The notes beneath the pieces are model-generated. The model did not search any database. It worked only from the letters and a program-made list of their open reading frames with translations, and had not been told where the DNA came from. Position numbers and translations under genes: made by a program. This document shows positions 1 through 9,010 of a stretch of 43,689 nt of DNA, piece by piece. Origin of the DNA: Bradyrhizobium oropedii (GTDB taxonomy: Bacteria > Pseudomonadota > Alphaproteobacteria > Rhizobiales > Xanthobacteraceae); assembly GCF_020889685.1 (NCBI RefSeq), contig NZ_JACMYO010000063.1, positions 1 through 43,689 on the forward strand, given 5' to 3'. Position 1 is the stretch's first letter. Each line of letters begins with the position of its first letter.

Positions 1-79
1 CGGCAAGTCCCGCCCCCATCGACAGCACCGTGCGCCGCGAGATATTAGCGCCACCGCGCGTCGATCCCCTCAAAGTCAT
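1..79 (-). CDS. Start of an exported ABC substrate-binding protein (partial)
   Basis: Only the first 26 or so codons are in the window. The reading starts at ATG (79-77) behind an AGGAT ribosome site and carries a twin-arginine-like leader (ISRRTVLSMGAGLA), so the product is probably exported by Tat. It lies about 20 bases downstream of an ABC ATPase gene on the same strand. In NitT/TauT transporters this is the usual place for the periplasmic binding protein, so that identity is inferred from leader and position. The mature domain is not visible. Confidence 0.6.
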   Translation of the reverse strand, partial: MTLRGSTRGGANISRRTVLSMGAGLA

Positions 80-99
80 ATCGTCATCCTTTCGTCCTG

Positions 100-828
100 T
101 CATGCAACGGCAGCCAAATCGCGCTCGGCCGTCAGCAGACCGTCGAGCAATTCTTCCTTCAGAGCTGACAGCGCCGGATCGCCGCGATGCCGCGGACGCG
201 GCTGGTCGAAGCTCAGATCACGCGCGATCCCGCCGTCCTTGACGAGGAGCACGCGATCGGAGAGCAGCAACGCCTCCTCGACGTCGTGCGTGACCAGCAC
301 GACGGTGCGGGGCCGCGCGACGAGCAACTGTTCCAGCAGCAATTGCATCGCAGCCCCGGGTGATGGCGTCGAGCGCTCCGATCGGCTCGTCGAGCAGCAA
401 CAGATCCGGTCGTGGATCAGCGCCCTCGCCAGCGCCACACGCTGGCGCTGGCCGCCGGACAGCCCGATCGGAAATTCACTTTCGCGCCCCTGCAATCCGA
501 CCGCCTCGAGGATGCGTCCGGCATCCTGCTTCCTGCCCTTGATGCCCAGCAACACATTACCGAGCACGGGCCGCCACGGCAGCAGGCGATCCTCCTGAAA
601 CATCAGGCGCACGTCTGCCTTGTGGCCTGTCGCGCGGAGCTCGATGCGGCCGCGCGTTGGGGCATCCAGGCCTGCTACGAGACGCAGCAGCGTCGACTTG
701 CCGGCTCCGCTGGGTCCGATGATCGAGACGAACTCGCCAGCAGCGATTTCGAGATCGACGCCGTCAAGGACCGTGCGGCCGGCGAACGATTTGCCGACCG
801 AGCGCAGACTGACGCTGGCTCCGCTCAT
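100..828 (-). CDS. NitT/TauT-type ABC transporter ATPase with two compensating frameshifts
   Basis: ATPase of the SsuB/TauB/NrtD family, which energises uptake of sulfonate-, nitrate- or aromatic-like anions at the inner membrane. Walker A (GPSGAGKS, about residues 39-46), the signature LSGGQRQRVALARAL and the H-loop LVTHDVEEAL are in frame. The Walker B/D-loop part is not: between about 357 and 408 the frame reads CCCSTSRSERS, while the neighbouring frame reads LLLLDEPIGALDAITR. A lost C near 408 and a gained G near 357 explain this. The protein as read lacks its Walker B acid and should not hydrolyse ATP; if both indels are consensus errors the gene is intact. The start overlaps the permease stop (ATGA). 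Confidence 0.8.
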   Translation of the reverse strand: MSGASVSLRSVGKSFAGRTVLDGVDLEIAAGEFVSIIGPSGAGKSTLLRLVAGLDAPTRGRIELRATGHKADVRLMFQEDRLLPWRPVLGNVLLGIKGRKQDAGRILEAVGLQGRESEFPIGLSGGQRQRVALARALIHDRICCCSTSRSERSTPSPGAAMQLLLEQLLVARPRTVVLVTHDVEEALLLSDRVLLVKDGGIARDLSFDQPRPRHRGDPALSALKEELLDGLLTAERDLAAVA

Positions 829-1420
829 GCCTTCACCCTGTCAGCATAGTTCGGATGCCAGCGCAGCAGCCGCCGTTCGATCAGGCGCGTGATCAAATCC
901 GATAGCCAGCCCGCGATGGCATAGAGAATAATGGCCAGCACGATGATATCGATGCGCAGCAGCTCGCGGGCATTCTGCACGAGGTATCCAACGCCATCCC
1001 GCGACGCGATCGTTTCACCGACGACGAGCGTGAGCCAGGCAACACCGAGTGCATAGCGCATGTCGACCAGGATCGGCTGGAGCGCCGCCGGCAGAATGAT
1101 GGACCGGACCAGCTCGGCGCGGCCAAGGCCGTAGGATTTTCCAAGCTCGATCAGCTTGGGATCGACGTTGCGAATGCCCCGACCGTGTTGATGTAAACAG
1201 GGAAGAGCGAACCCATCGCGACGAGAATGAGCCGCGGCTCCTCCCCGATGCCGAACCAGAGGATCATCAACGGCACCAACGCGAGGTGCGGGATGGTCCG
1301 GATCATCTGCAGCGAACGATCGAACAGGTCGTGCAGCGGCTCGAACAGCCCCACGGCCAGGCCGCGACCATGGAACATTGTCGCCCCCCTTTTCGAGCTT
1401 GAGTCTGTCTTCGACCGCAT
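825..1420 (-). pseudogene. NitT/TauT-type ABC permease, 5'-truncated and frameshifted
   Basis: The recognisable part begins near FEPLHDLFDRSLQMIRTIPH and runs through the family's EAA-like loop (GKSYGLGRAELVRSI) to the end. The first 70-90 residues expected of SsuC-type permeases, with the first two membrane helices, are missing: upstream there is only about 80 bases before the ligase stop. A second lesion near 1181 shifts the frame: VYINTV continues as GAFATS in one frame and as the expected RGIRNVDPKL in the other, which fits one lost C. The 3' end couples to the ATPase gene through ATGA. I see no route to a working permease without repairing two defects, so I call it a remnant. Confidence 0.8.
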
Positions 1421-1501
1421 CTAGTCGCGAGAATAGTGAACGTTTGTGAACAGCCCGCCCGTCGCTCTCGATTAAGGGCCGACCAATACTGTTGCGCGAG
1501 G

Positions 1502-3113
1502 TTAGGTCTCCAAACTCTGGATTGCCTTGTCGAGTGTTTCGCCGCCGACGAAGCGCTGGCGCAGCTCGCGCTTGAGCAGCTTGCCGCTCGGATTCTTGGG
1601 CAGGCTGTCGACGAAGATGACGCGCTTGGGCACCTTGAAATGCGCCATCTGCCCGGCGCAGTGCTTGATGACGGCGTCCTCGTCTAGCTTCTCGCCGCTC
1701 TTGACCACGACGATCGCGGTCACCGCCTCGATCCAGCGCGGATCGGGCAGGCCGACGACGGCGACCTCGGAGACAGCCGGGATGCGGTAGACCATCTCCT
1801 CGACCTCGCGGCTCGCAACATTCTCGCCGCCGGTACTTGATCATGTCCTTGACGCGGTCGACCACGGTGATGTGGCCCTCGGCGTCAACGGTGGCGAGAT
1901 CGCCGGAGTGAAACCAGCCGCCGGTAAACGCCGCCGCGGTCTTCGCGGGATCGTTGTAATAGCCGGAGAGCAGATGCGGCGAGCGGTGCACGATCTCGCC
2001 GACTTCACCGACTTTCACATCTTCCATCGCCGTGTTGACCACCCGCGTTTCGACATTGAGCACGGGCTTGCCGGCCGAGCCGGCCTTGCGCAGCTGGTCC
2101 TCGGGCCGCAGCACGGTCGCAAGCGGTGCGATCTCGGTCTGGCCGTAGAAATTCCAGAACTTGACGTTGGGCAGACGCCGCTGCAGCTCGAGCAGCACCT
2201 CCACCGGCATGATCGAGGCGCCGTAGTAGCCCTTCTGAAGCGTTGACAGGTCGGTCTTGTCGAACTTCGGCGAGCGCAGCATCGCGATCCAGATCGTCGG
2301 CGGCGCGAAGAAAGAGGTGATCCTGTGCGCCTGGATCAGCGCCAGAATGTTGTCGGCGGCCGGCTTGCCCGTGATGACGCCGGAGGCGCCGAGATAGATC
2401 TGCGGTCCCAGGAACACGTCGAGCTGGGCGCAGTGATAGAGCGGCAGCGCGTGCAGGAACTTGTCGTTCGCGCTCATGCCGCCGCCGATGATGCAGCTGA
2501 CATATTGCCACATCACCGCTTCATGGGTCAGCATCGCGCCCTTGGGCAGGGATTCCGTACCGCTGGTGTAGACGATCTGCGCGAGATCGCGGTTGTCGAC
2601 GGAGGCCTCCAGGAACGAGCCGTCGGCATCAAGGAGATCGTCGAAAGTGGTGAGACCCGCGGGCGCCGTGGCGGGATCCTCACCCGGCAGCCAGATCATC
2701 TTCTCGACCGCGCAGTCCTTGGTCGAGGCGGCGCGCGCCGGCTCGACGAAATCCGCCCCCGCAGCGAGCAGCTTTGCGCCGGAGCTCTTCAGGATGAAGT
2801 TGATCTCGTCCGGATTGAGCATGAAGTTGATCGGCACCAGCACCGCGCCGATCCGGGCCACCGCGAACCGGAGCGCCGCAAAGGCGTGCGAATTGCGTGA
2901 GAGCACGGCGAGGCGATCGCCCTTCTTCACTCCGAGGCCGAGCAGGCCGCGGCCGAGCCGGTTGCAGATCGCATCCACCTCGGCAAACGTCCAGCTAACA
3001 TCTCCGCAGACGATCGCTGATTTGCTCGGCTCGCGTTGGGCAGAGCGGCGCAGGAGATCGCCGAGACTGTGCTCCCGAGCCTTTTCAATTGTCCGCGTGA
3101 GCTCTTGGGTCAT
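1502..3113 (-). pseudogene. AMP-dependent acyl-CoA ligase, one frameshift
   Basis: ANL-superfamily ligase that would adenylate a carboxylic acid and load it onto CoA. The start ATG at 3113 follows GAAGGGAG. Visible core motifs are the phosphate loop TSGTESLPKGAMLTHE, NFYGQTE and FHSGDLATVDAEGHITVVDRVKDMIK. Directly after DMIK the frame breaks near 1830: the expected GGENVASREVEEMVYRIP is encoded one frame over and continues to a normal C-terminus with the PSGKLLKRELR lysine motif, which fits one extra C in a CC run. Total length would be about 536 residues, normal for the family. It is transcribed away from the Liv transporter and shares its control region. The substrate is unknown; an aromatic or aliphatic acid imported by the neighbours is likely. 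Confidence 0.85.
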
Positions 3114-3187
3114 GTTGCTCCCTTCAATTTGCAGTTGCCCTGGCACCGGTCTGGAGCAGCGCGGGGCCGTTTGTCTTGCATATACTT

Positions 3188-3197
3188 TCCATATGGT
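3188..3197. promoter_or_regulatory. Candidate TetR operator, copy 1 (TCCATATGGT)
   Basis: The palindromic core CCATATGG sits midway between the divergent ligase (ATG 3113) and binding-protein (ATG 3265) genes, inside an AT-rich patch (ATACTTTCCATATGGTCTAA). The same core and flanks recur at 7796, and looser forms at 13748 and 13847. One site here could control both directions. Assignment to the TetR protein at 10085-10879 is inference. Confidence 0.55.
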
Positions 3198-3264
3198 CTA
3201 ATTTGTATCAAGAGGTCCGCGCCAGAGACTTCGGGGAAAAGTGGTTTCAGGGAGGATTATCGGC

Positions 3265-4428
3265 ATGATCGCCAGAATCGTGATCGTAGCCGCGGCCATG
3301 TTCGCCGCCTGCATTTCGGCGAGAGCGGACGACCGGCCGCTGAAGATAGGCTGGCTCATGAGCTATACCGGTCCGGGCGCCGCCGCCGGTGCCGCATCCG
3401 ACGCGGCAATCGAGGTGTTCTTCAAGACATTCGGCAAGTCTGTCGCAGGCCGCAAGATCGAGATCATCAGGCGCGACACCACGGGCCCAGCACCCGACGT
3501 CGCGCGGCGGCTCGCCCAGGAGCTGATCGTCGGCGAGAAGGTGGATTTCCTTGCGGGAATGGATTACACGCCCAACACGATGGCGGTCGCACCGTTGTCG
3601 ACCTCCGCCAAAGTCCCCCTCCTCATCGTCAATTCCGCGACATCGGGGATCCTCGCCAAACATCCCTTTGCGGTCCGCTTCGGCTTCACGACAACCGAGA
3701 TGGCGCAGCAGCTCGCAACCTACGCCAGCAAGCAGCAGTTCAAGTCGGTCTATACTTTCGTGCACGAGTACGAACCTGGCCTCGACGCCGAAGCGATGTT
3801 CATTCGCGAATTCAAGGCCGCTGGCGGCGCCATCGCCGGTTCGGTGCGCGCGCCGCTCAAGGCAACCGACTTTTCCGCCTACATTCAGCGGATCAAAGAC
3901 GCCAATCCTGACGCCGTTTTCGTGTTCATGGCGGCCGGCGAGCTGCCACCCATTTTCCTTCGCCAGTTCAAGGAAGCCGGGCTCGATCCCGCCAAGATCA
4001 TCGGCATTGGCGATATCACGGACGAATCCTCGCTCCCTGCAGCTGGTGACGCAGCACTGGGTGTGGTAACCGCGTTCCACTACACGCAAACGCATGAGTC
4101 CGTAGCCAATAGCGAGTTTGCCCGCACCTACAAGTCGATTGCGCCGGATCGTCCGCTGAATTTCATGCCCGTCGTCGCCTACGACGTCCTTAAGGCAATC
4201 TATCAAGTGGTCGAGGCCCAGAAGGGCGAGCTAAATCCCGACCGGACCATGGAGCTGCTGAAACAGACGAAGTTCGAAAGTCCGCGCGGGCCGATCTCGA
4301 TCGATCCCGCGACCCGCGATATCGTCCAGACCGTCTATTTCCGAAAGGTTGAGAAGCGCGACGGACAGATCGTCAACGTCGAGTTCGCATCGACACCGGA
4401 CGTCAAGGACCCAGGTTCGGCACGCTAG
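3265..4428 (+). CDS. Liv-type ABC transporter substrate-binding protein
   Basis: Periplasmic type I binding protein of the LivK/aromatic-acid family. ATG 3265 is preferred over GTG 3241 because AGGGAGG lies 9 bases ahead of it; it gives 387 residues with a clean Sec leader (MIARIVIVAAAMFAACISARA). The mature part opens with LKIGWLMSYTGPGA, the usual first strand and ligand loop, and ends after a VYFRKVEK strand. It heads a tightly packed operon with LivH, LivM, LivG and LivF. The presence of an acyl-CoA ligase, P450s and ring-cleavage genes suggests an aromatic or phenylpropanoid acid rather than branched-chain amino acids as ligand; this is context, not sequence proof. Confidence 0.88.
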   Translation: MIARIVIVAAAMFAACISARADDRPLKIGWLMSYTGPGAAAGAASDAAIEVFFKTFGKSVAGRKIEIIRRDTTGPAPDVARRLAQELIVGEKVDFLAGMDYTPNTMAVAPLSTSAKVPLLIVNSATSGILAKHPFAVRFGFTTTEMAQQLATYASKQQFKSVYTFVHEYEPGLDAEAMFIREFKAAGGAIAGSVRAPLKATDFSAYIQRIKDANPDAVFVFMAAGELPPIFLRQFKEAGLDPAKIIGIGDITDESSLPAAGDAALGVVTAFHYTQTHESVANSEFARTYKSIAPDRPLNFMPVVAYDVLKAIYQVVEAQKGELNPDRTMELLKQTKFESPRGPISIDPATRDIVQTVYFRKVEKRDGQIVNVEFASTPDVKDPGSAR

Positions 4429-4436
4429 GTGGCACG

Positions 4437-5300
4437 ATGCTTGGCTTCGTCAATATCCTGCTCGGCGGCATCGCCTACGGGTTCGTGCTGTTCCTGATGG
4501 CCGGCGGACTCTCGATCACGCTTGGCCTCATGGGCTTCGCCAACATGGCCCACGCGGCGCTCGCAATGGTCGGCGGCTACACCGCCGCGCTGTTGATCGG
4601 CAAGGCCGGCTGGCCGTTCCTGGCGGCCGTCGTCATGGCGGGGCTGACTGCGGCGCTGACCGGAGCGATCCTGGAACGTACGTTGTTCCGACGCCTCTAT
4701 CAGGCATCCGAGCTCGAGCAGGTCCTGCTCACGATCGGCGTCGTCTACGCGGCCATCGCAGCAGCAACTTACCTCGTCGGGCCCGAGCAGATGGCCATTG
4801 CAGTCCCCGCCTGGCTCGACGGCAATCTGCGCATTGGGCCGGTCGACCTCAACCGCTACCGCCTCTTCCTGATCGTAACCGGCCTCGTGCTCCTCGTCTC
4901 GCTGGTCGGCCTGATCGAGCACACCACGTTCGGCGCCAAGATCAGGGCCGCTGTCTTCAACCGCCGGATGACCGCATCGTGCGGCATCGATGTCGACAAG
5001 CTCTACGCCCTCGCCTTCGCACTCGGATCGGCGCTCGCCGGGATTGGTGGCGCGCTCAGCGTCAAACTGCTTGGGCTCGATCCCAACTTCCCGATCAAGT
5101 TCCTGACCGAGCTATTGATCGTCGTCAGCGTCGGCGGGCTCGGCTCGCTGCGCGGGACGTTTCTCGCCGCCATGCTGTTCGGGATCATCGACGTCGTGGG
5201 CAAATATTTACTGCCCGAGATCGGAGCCTTCATCATCTACGCCACTGCGCTTGCCCTGTTGACCGTGCGGCCGCAGGGCCTCGTTGGCCGCCCGCGATGA
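4437..5300 (+). CDS. livH: Liv-type ABC transporter permease LivH
   Basis: Inner-membrane permease of 287 residues, normal for LivH. It shows the family hallmarks ITLGLMGFANMAHAALAMVGGY near the N-terminus and a later cytoplasmic stretch (FGAKIRAAVFNRRMTASCGID) that matches the loop docking on the ATPases; about eight hydrophobic segments are visible. The gene starts 8 bases after the binding-protein stop with AGGTGG as ribosome site, and its stop overlaps the LivM start (ATGA). It forms the pore together with LivM. Confidence 0.9.
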   Translation: MLGFVNILLGGIAYGFVLFLMAGGLSITLGLMGFANMAHAALAMVGGYTAALLIGKAGWPFLAAVVMAGLTAALTGAILERTLFRRLYQASELEQVLLTIGVVYAAIAAATYLVGPEQMAIAVPAWLDGNLRIGPVDLNRYRLFLIVTGLVLLVSLVGLIEHTTFGAKIRAAVFNRRMTASCGIDVDKLYALAFALGSALAGIGGALSVKLLGLDPNFPIKFLTELLIVVSVGGLGSLRGTFLAAMLFGIIDVVGKYLLPEIGAFIIYATALALLTVRPQGLVGRPR

Positions 5301-6295
5301 GCGACATCACACTCGACCTCGCACGAATAATGGTCGTCAACCGCGCACGGTGGACCACCATCGAGGTCGCGTTCTGGATTGCGGCCGCAGCCGGATACTT
5401 TCTTTTTCCTGCAAAGCTCGTCCTGTTGACACAGATGCTGATCGGCGGCCTCTTTGCCATGTCGCTCGACCTGTTGCTGGGCTATGGCGGGATCGCCTCG
5501 TTCGGCCATGCCGCCTTCTTCGGCCTCGGCGCCTATGCGGCGGGACTGCTCGCCGCCCACGGCTGGGGCGAACCGCTGTCCGGTGTTCTCTTCGGCGGGC
5601 TGGCCGCCGGCGGACTTGGACTGGCATTCAGCTCCGTGATCGCCAAGGTGCGCGGCGCGGCGGTGCTGATGGTGACGCTGTGCATCGGGCTGTTGCTGTT
5701 CGAGGCCGCAAGCCGCATGCCGTGGCTGACCGGCGGCGATACCGGCCTGCAAGGCATCGACATGTGGCCGCTGTTGGGCCTGTTTGAATTCGACCTCTTT
5801 GGCCGGACCGCATTCTGGTACGCCTACGCCGTCGCTTTCCTGCTCTACCTTGCGGCCCGGCGATACATCCATTCGCCCGAAGGTCTCGCGCTGAAAGGGA
5901 TCCGCGAGAACCACGATCGCGTTCCCATGCTTGGCGTATCGACCGCCCGCCGCAAGATGATCGCCTTCACGATCTCGGCGACCATCGCCGGCATGGCCGG
6001 CGCATTGCTCGCCCAGACCACCCAGATCGTCGCGCTGGAGACATTGAGCTTCGAACGGTCGGTCGCAGCCCTGATCATGCTGACCGTCGGCGGGCTCGGC
6101 ACGCTGATCGGTGGCTTCATTGGCGCGGCGACTTTCATCTGGGCGCGCGACGTGCTCTCCGCGCTCAACCCGGTGTACTGGATGTTCTGGCTCGGGCTCA
6201 TTCTCATCGCGCTGATGCTGACGGCGCGAGGCGGACTGGTCGGCGCCTTGACGCTGCTCACGAACTATTTGGCGCGCGAGAGACATCCGCGATGA
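5297..6295 (+). CDS. livM: Liv-type ABC transporter permease LivM
   Basis: Second pore subunit, 332 residues from the ATG at 5297, which shares ATGA with the LivH stop. The open frame runs further upstream, but that part lies inside livH in another frame and is not used. Hallmarks are the conserved LLLGYGGIASFGHAAFFGLGAY segment and the cytoplasmic docking loop near ALKGIRENHDRVPMLGVS, followed by MLTVGGLGTLIGGFIGA. It is coupled by ATGA to livG downstream. The order LivK-H-M-G-F is the standard order of this transporter family. Confidence 0.9.
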   Translation: MSDITLDLARIMVVNRARWTTIEVAFWIAAAAGYFLFPAKLVLLTQMLIGGLFAMSLDLLLGYGGIASFGHAAFFGLGAYAAGLLAAHGWGEPLSGVLFGGLAAGGLGLAFSSVIAKVRGAAVLMVTLCIGLLLFEAASRMPWLTGGDTGLQGIDMWPLLGLFEFDLFGRTAFWYAYAVAFLLYLAARRYIHSPEGLALKGIRENHDRVPMLGVSTARRKMIAFTISATIAGMAGALLAQTTQIVALETLSFERSVAALIMLTVGGLGTLIGGFIGAATFIWARDVLSALNPVYWMFWLGLILIALMLTARGGLVGALTLLTNYLARERHPR

Positions 6296-7044
6296 CCGCA
6301 CCAGCGCTCGAAACAAAAGCCCTCTGCAAGCAGTTCGGCGCCTTGAAGGTGACCAACGAGGTCAGCCTTCGGCTGAAAGCCGGCGGCCGCCAGGCCCTGA
6401 TCGGGCCGAACGGTGCGGGCAAGAGCACGTTGATCAATCTGCTCACCGGCGTGCTCGCGCCAAGCAGCGGCAGCATTCTGCTCGAGGGCGCGCCGATCAA
6501 TCGGCTGACCACCGATCAGCGTGTCGCGCTCGGACTCGGCCGAACGTTCCAGATCAACGCGCTGTTTCCGCATCTGTCGCCGCTGGAGTCGATCATGCTG
6601 GCGGTGGCGCGACGGAACGGCCGCCTGGGTAGGCCGCTCCAGGCGCTGCACCGAGAGACGGATACTACCGACGAAGCGTTCGCGCTGGCTTGCTCCGTCG
6701 GCCTTGGCCGGGACTGCCTGCGTCCGACTGCGGAGCTCGCCTACGGCCGCCAGCGCCTGCTGGAGATTGCGCTCGCCCTTGCCGGCCGGCCGCGCGTCCT
6801 GCTGCTGGACGAGCCGGCCGCGGGCGTTCCCGCCAGCGAGAGCTTTGAACTTATGCAGGCGATCGAAGCGTTGCCTCGCGACGTCGCTATTCTCTTCATC
6901 GAGCACGACATGGATCTGGTCTTTCGGTTCGCCGAGACCATCACCGTGCTGGTGGCAGGTACGGTGTTGTGCGAGGGGACGCCGGGCGAGATCGCCGGCG
7001 ATTCCGAGGTGCGCCGTGTCTATCTGGGGGTCGCCGGTGGCTGA
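6292..7044 (+). CDS. livG: Liv-type ABC transporter ATPase LivG
   Basis: ATP-binding subunit of 250 residues. Walker A is GPNGAGKST, the Q-loop region reads LGRTFQINALFPHLS, Walker B is VLLLDEPAAGVP, and the H-loop is LFIEHDMDLVF, which is characteristic of LivG. The signature motif is degenerate: ELAYGRQRLLEIALAL stands where LSGGQ or LAYGQQR is usual, which is typical of LivG rather than a defect. It starts by ATGA overlap with livM and overlaps livF by 8 bases. Confidence 0.9.
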   Translation: MTAPALETKALCKQFGALKVTNEVSLRLKAGGRQALIGPNGAGKSTLINLLTGVLAPSSGSILLEGAPINRLTTDQRVALGLGRTFQINALFPHLSPLESIMLAVARRNGRLGRPLQALHRETDTTDEAFALACSVGLGRDCLRPTAELAYGRQRLLEIALALAGRPRVLLLDEPAAGVPASESFELMQAIEALPRDVAILFIEHDMDLVFRFAETITVLVAGTVLCEGTPGEIAGDSEVRRVYLGVAGG

Positions 7045-7759
7045 GCCCCTGCTCGAGATTGAGAACATCGACGTCGGTTACGGCGAGGGTGTGGTGGTCC
7101 ATGATCTGTCGCTGACCATTGAGGTTGGCGGATCGCTCGCCCTCCTGGGGCGCAACGGGGCCGGAAAATCGACCTTGATACTCGCGATCGCGGGTCACCT
7201 CGCTCCGCGAGGGGGGCGGATTCGGTTCGGTGGGCAGGACATCACGACCATGCCGCCACACCGGCGATGCCGCATGGGCATCGGGTGGGTGCCGCAGGGC
7301 CGCGAAGTGTTTGCGCCGCTAACCGTCGAGGAGAACCTCCGGATCGCAGCGGCGCCGGGAGCCTGGACGCTCGACCGCGTCTACGAACTGTTTCCGAAGC
7401 TGAAGGAGCGGCGCGGCAATTTTGGCAATCAGTTGTCCGGAGGCGAGCAGCAAATGCTGGCCATCGGGCGCGCCCTGGTTACAAATCCCCGCCTTCTGCT
7501 GCTGGACGAGCCGCTCGAAGGCCTCGCGCCGGTTGTCGCGCAAGACGTCGCGCGTTGCATCACGGACATCACGCAAAGCGAAAGCATGGCCGTCGTCCTG
7601 ATCGAGCAGCATGCCGGCTTCGCGCTAGGGCTGGCGCGGCATGCGATCATCCTCGAACGGGGTCTTGCCGTCCGATCCGGTGCGAGCGGCGCTATCGCCG
7701 CAGACCTCGATGCCCTCGAGCAGCATGTCGGAATCAGAAAGCCGGTTCGCGCCGCCTGA
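7037..7759 (+). CDS. livF: Liv-type ABC transporter ATPase LivF
   Basis: Second ATPase, 240 residues. The GTG at 7037 is chosen because it follows TGGGGG and gives the expected N-terminus AEPLLEIENIDVGYG; the open frame extends far upstream only as an artefact of overlap with livG. Motifs are GRNGAGKST (Walker A), WVPQGREVFAPLTVEENL (Q-loop), QLSGGEQQMLAIGRAL (signature) and RLLLLDEPLEGLAP (Walker B). It closes the transporter operon. The P450 genes follow after 90 bases that hold a separate candidate operator, so they may have their own promoter. Confidence 0.9.
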   Translation: MAEPLLEIENIDVGYGEGVVVHDLSLTIEVGGSLALLGRNGAGKSTLILAIAGHLAPRGGRIRFGGQDITTMPPHRRCRMGIGWVPQGREVFAPLTVEENLRIAAAPGAWTLDRVYELFPKLKERRGNFGNQLSGGEQQMLAIGRALVTNPRLLLLDEPLEGLAPVVAQDVARCITDITQSESMAVVLIEQHAGFALGLARHAIILERGLAVRSGASGAIAADLDALEQHVGIRKPVRAA

Positions 7760-7795
7760 AATAAGGCCGTGGACCGCGGCTTGCTCATTATCTTT

Positions 7796-7805
7796 TCCAT
7801 ATGGT
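7796..7805. promoter_or_regulatory. Candidate TetR operator, copy 2 (TCCATATGGT)
   Basis: Identical 10-base core to the site at 3188, with similar flanks (CTTTTCCATATGGTATATTT), 45 bases before the first P450 start. It lies in the only sizeable gap between livF and the P450 genes, as expected for an operator over a P450 promoter. Confidence 0.55.
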
Positions 7806-7849
7806 ATATTTAGCGAGCAGAAAAGCGACAAAGGAACCGGGAGGACCGC

Positions 7850-9010
7850 ATGGGCTTTCGCTTCGACCCCGAGGACCGTGACTTCGTCAATAATCCCTAC
7901 CCCACCTACAAGATCCTGCGCGACAACCATCCGGTCTACCGGCACGAGCCGAGCGGCTATTATGTGATAACGCGCAACGAGGACGTCGCCCGCATCCTCA
8001 ACGATTTCGAGACGTTCTCGTCTGCCCGCGGCAATACCCTGGTCGACTCGCCGCTCCGCATCGGAAAGACGCTCGGCACGACGGACCCGCCTCGCCACGA
8101 CGAGCTGCGCCGGGTCGTCATGAAGGGATTCACGCCTGCCCGGATCCAGTCGATGCAGCCCGCCATCGAGCATGACGTGCAACGCCTCCTGCACGAATTC
8201 GGTGAACGCCGCGAATGCGACTTCATGGCCGATATCAGCCGCCCCATTCTGTACGCCGCGCTCGGCCGCATGCTCGGCCTCGATGGTCACGCCGCTATCC
8301 GCGCGGCCGAACTGTCGAGAGATCTCTTTCATGCCGCCCCGAACGCGATGGGTCCCGTGTCGAAGCCGGGCGTGATGGAAGACGTATTCGCCGTGCTCGG
8401 CGAGCAGCTCGAGCGCCGGCGCAAGGACCGCAGCGACGACCTGTTCTCGTTCCTGCTCGAGGCTCAGGAGGCCGGTGCGCCGCTCTCTGACGCGGAAATT
8501 CTTGGCAACATGTCGACCGTGCTATTGGCGGGGAACGCTTCCATCGGCCACTACTTTTCGAATCTCATTCATGCGCTCTGGCAGAATCCGGACGAGCGTT
8601 CGAAATTGCTGGCCGATCCGACAAAACTCGACGCGGCCGTCAACGAAGGCGTTCGGTGGGACACCTCGACGCAGTCCTTTGCACGCCAGACCACAAAAGA
8701 AATTTCCCTGCACGGGGTAACGATCCCGGCCGATAGCCGTCTGGTGGTCTGCTACGGCGCGGCCAATCGCGATGAACGGGTGATTCCTGATCCGGACACA
8801 TATGACATTGACCGTGGCAAGACGCGCCATTTCGGCTTCGGATCCGGTCCTCACATTTGTCTCGGCGCGCCCACTGCTCGGGCGATGATGCGTACCATCA
8901 TGACGCCGCTGTTGCCGGCGCTCGGCGAATACGAACTCGACGTCGCAAATGCCGAGCGAGTCGCTCACATGATGGCACGCGGATTCTACAAGCTCCGGAT
9001 TCGTTGGTAG
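7850..9010 (+). CDS. Cytochrome P450, first of a tandem pair
   Basis: Soluble bacterial P450 of 386 residues, start ATG behind GGGAGG. The heme-thiolate loop FGFGSGPHICLGAP places the Cys near residue 337, and the K-helix ExxR is E266-R269 (EGVR). The I-helix is odd: where most P450s have AG-x-(D/E)-T it reads AGNASIG (227-233), so both the acidic residue and the Thr used for oxygen activation are replaced (Ala, Ser). The second P450 has exactly the same change. No ferredoxin or ferredoxin reductase gene is nearby, so electrons must come from elsewhere. Context suggests hydroxylation or O-demethylation of the aromatic substrate imported by the neighbouring transporter. The CYP family cannot be assigned by eye. 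Confidence 0.9.
   Translation: MGFRFDPEDRDFVNNPYPTYKILRDNHPVYRHEPSGYYVITRNEDVARILNDFETFSSARGNTLVDSPLRIGKTLGTTDPPRHDELRRVVMKGFTPARIQSMQPAIEHDVQRLLHEFGERRECDFMADISRPILYAALGRMLGLDGHAAIRAAELSRDLFHAAPNAMGPVSKPGVMEDVFAVLGEQLERRRKDRSDDLFSFLLEAQEAGAPLSDAEILGNMSTVLLAGNASIGHYFSNLIHALWQNPDERSKLLADPTKLDAAVNEGVRWDTSTQSFARQTTKEISLHGVTIPADSRLVVCYGAANRDERVIPDPDTYDIDRGKTRHFGFGSGPHICLGAPTARAMMRTIMTPLLPALGEYELDVANAERVAHMMARGFYKLRIRW

Noticed and set aside
825..3146. One 773-residue protein joining a ligase to a permease
   Set aside because: The middle is out-of-frame sequence of both genes; conserved motifs are in neighbouring frames. Single indels, not a natural fusion, explain it.
4349..6295. Longer LivM with about 316 extra residues
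   Set aside because: The extension lies within the binding-protein and livH genes in another frame; the ATGA-coupled start at 5297 gives the normal length.
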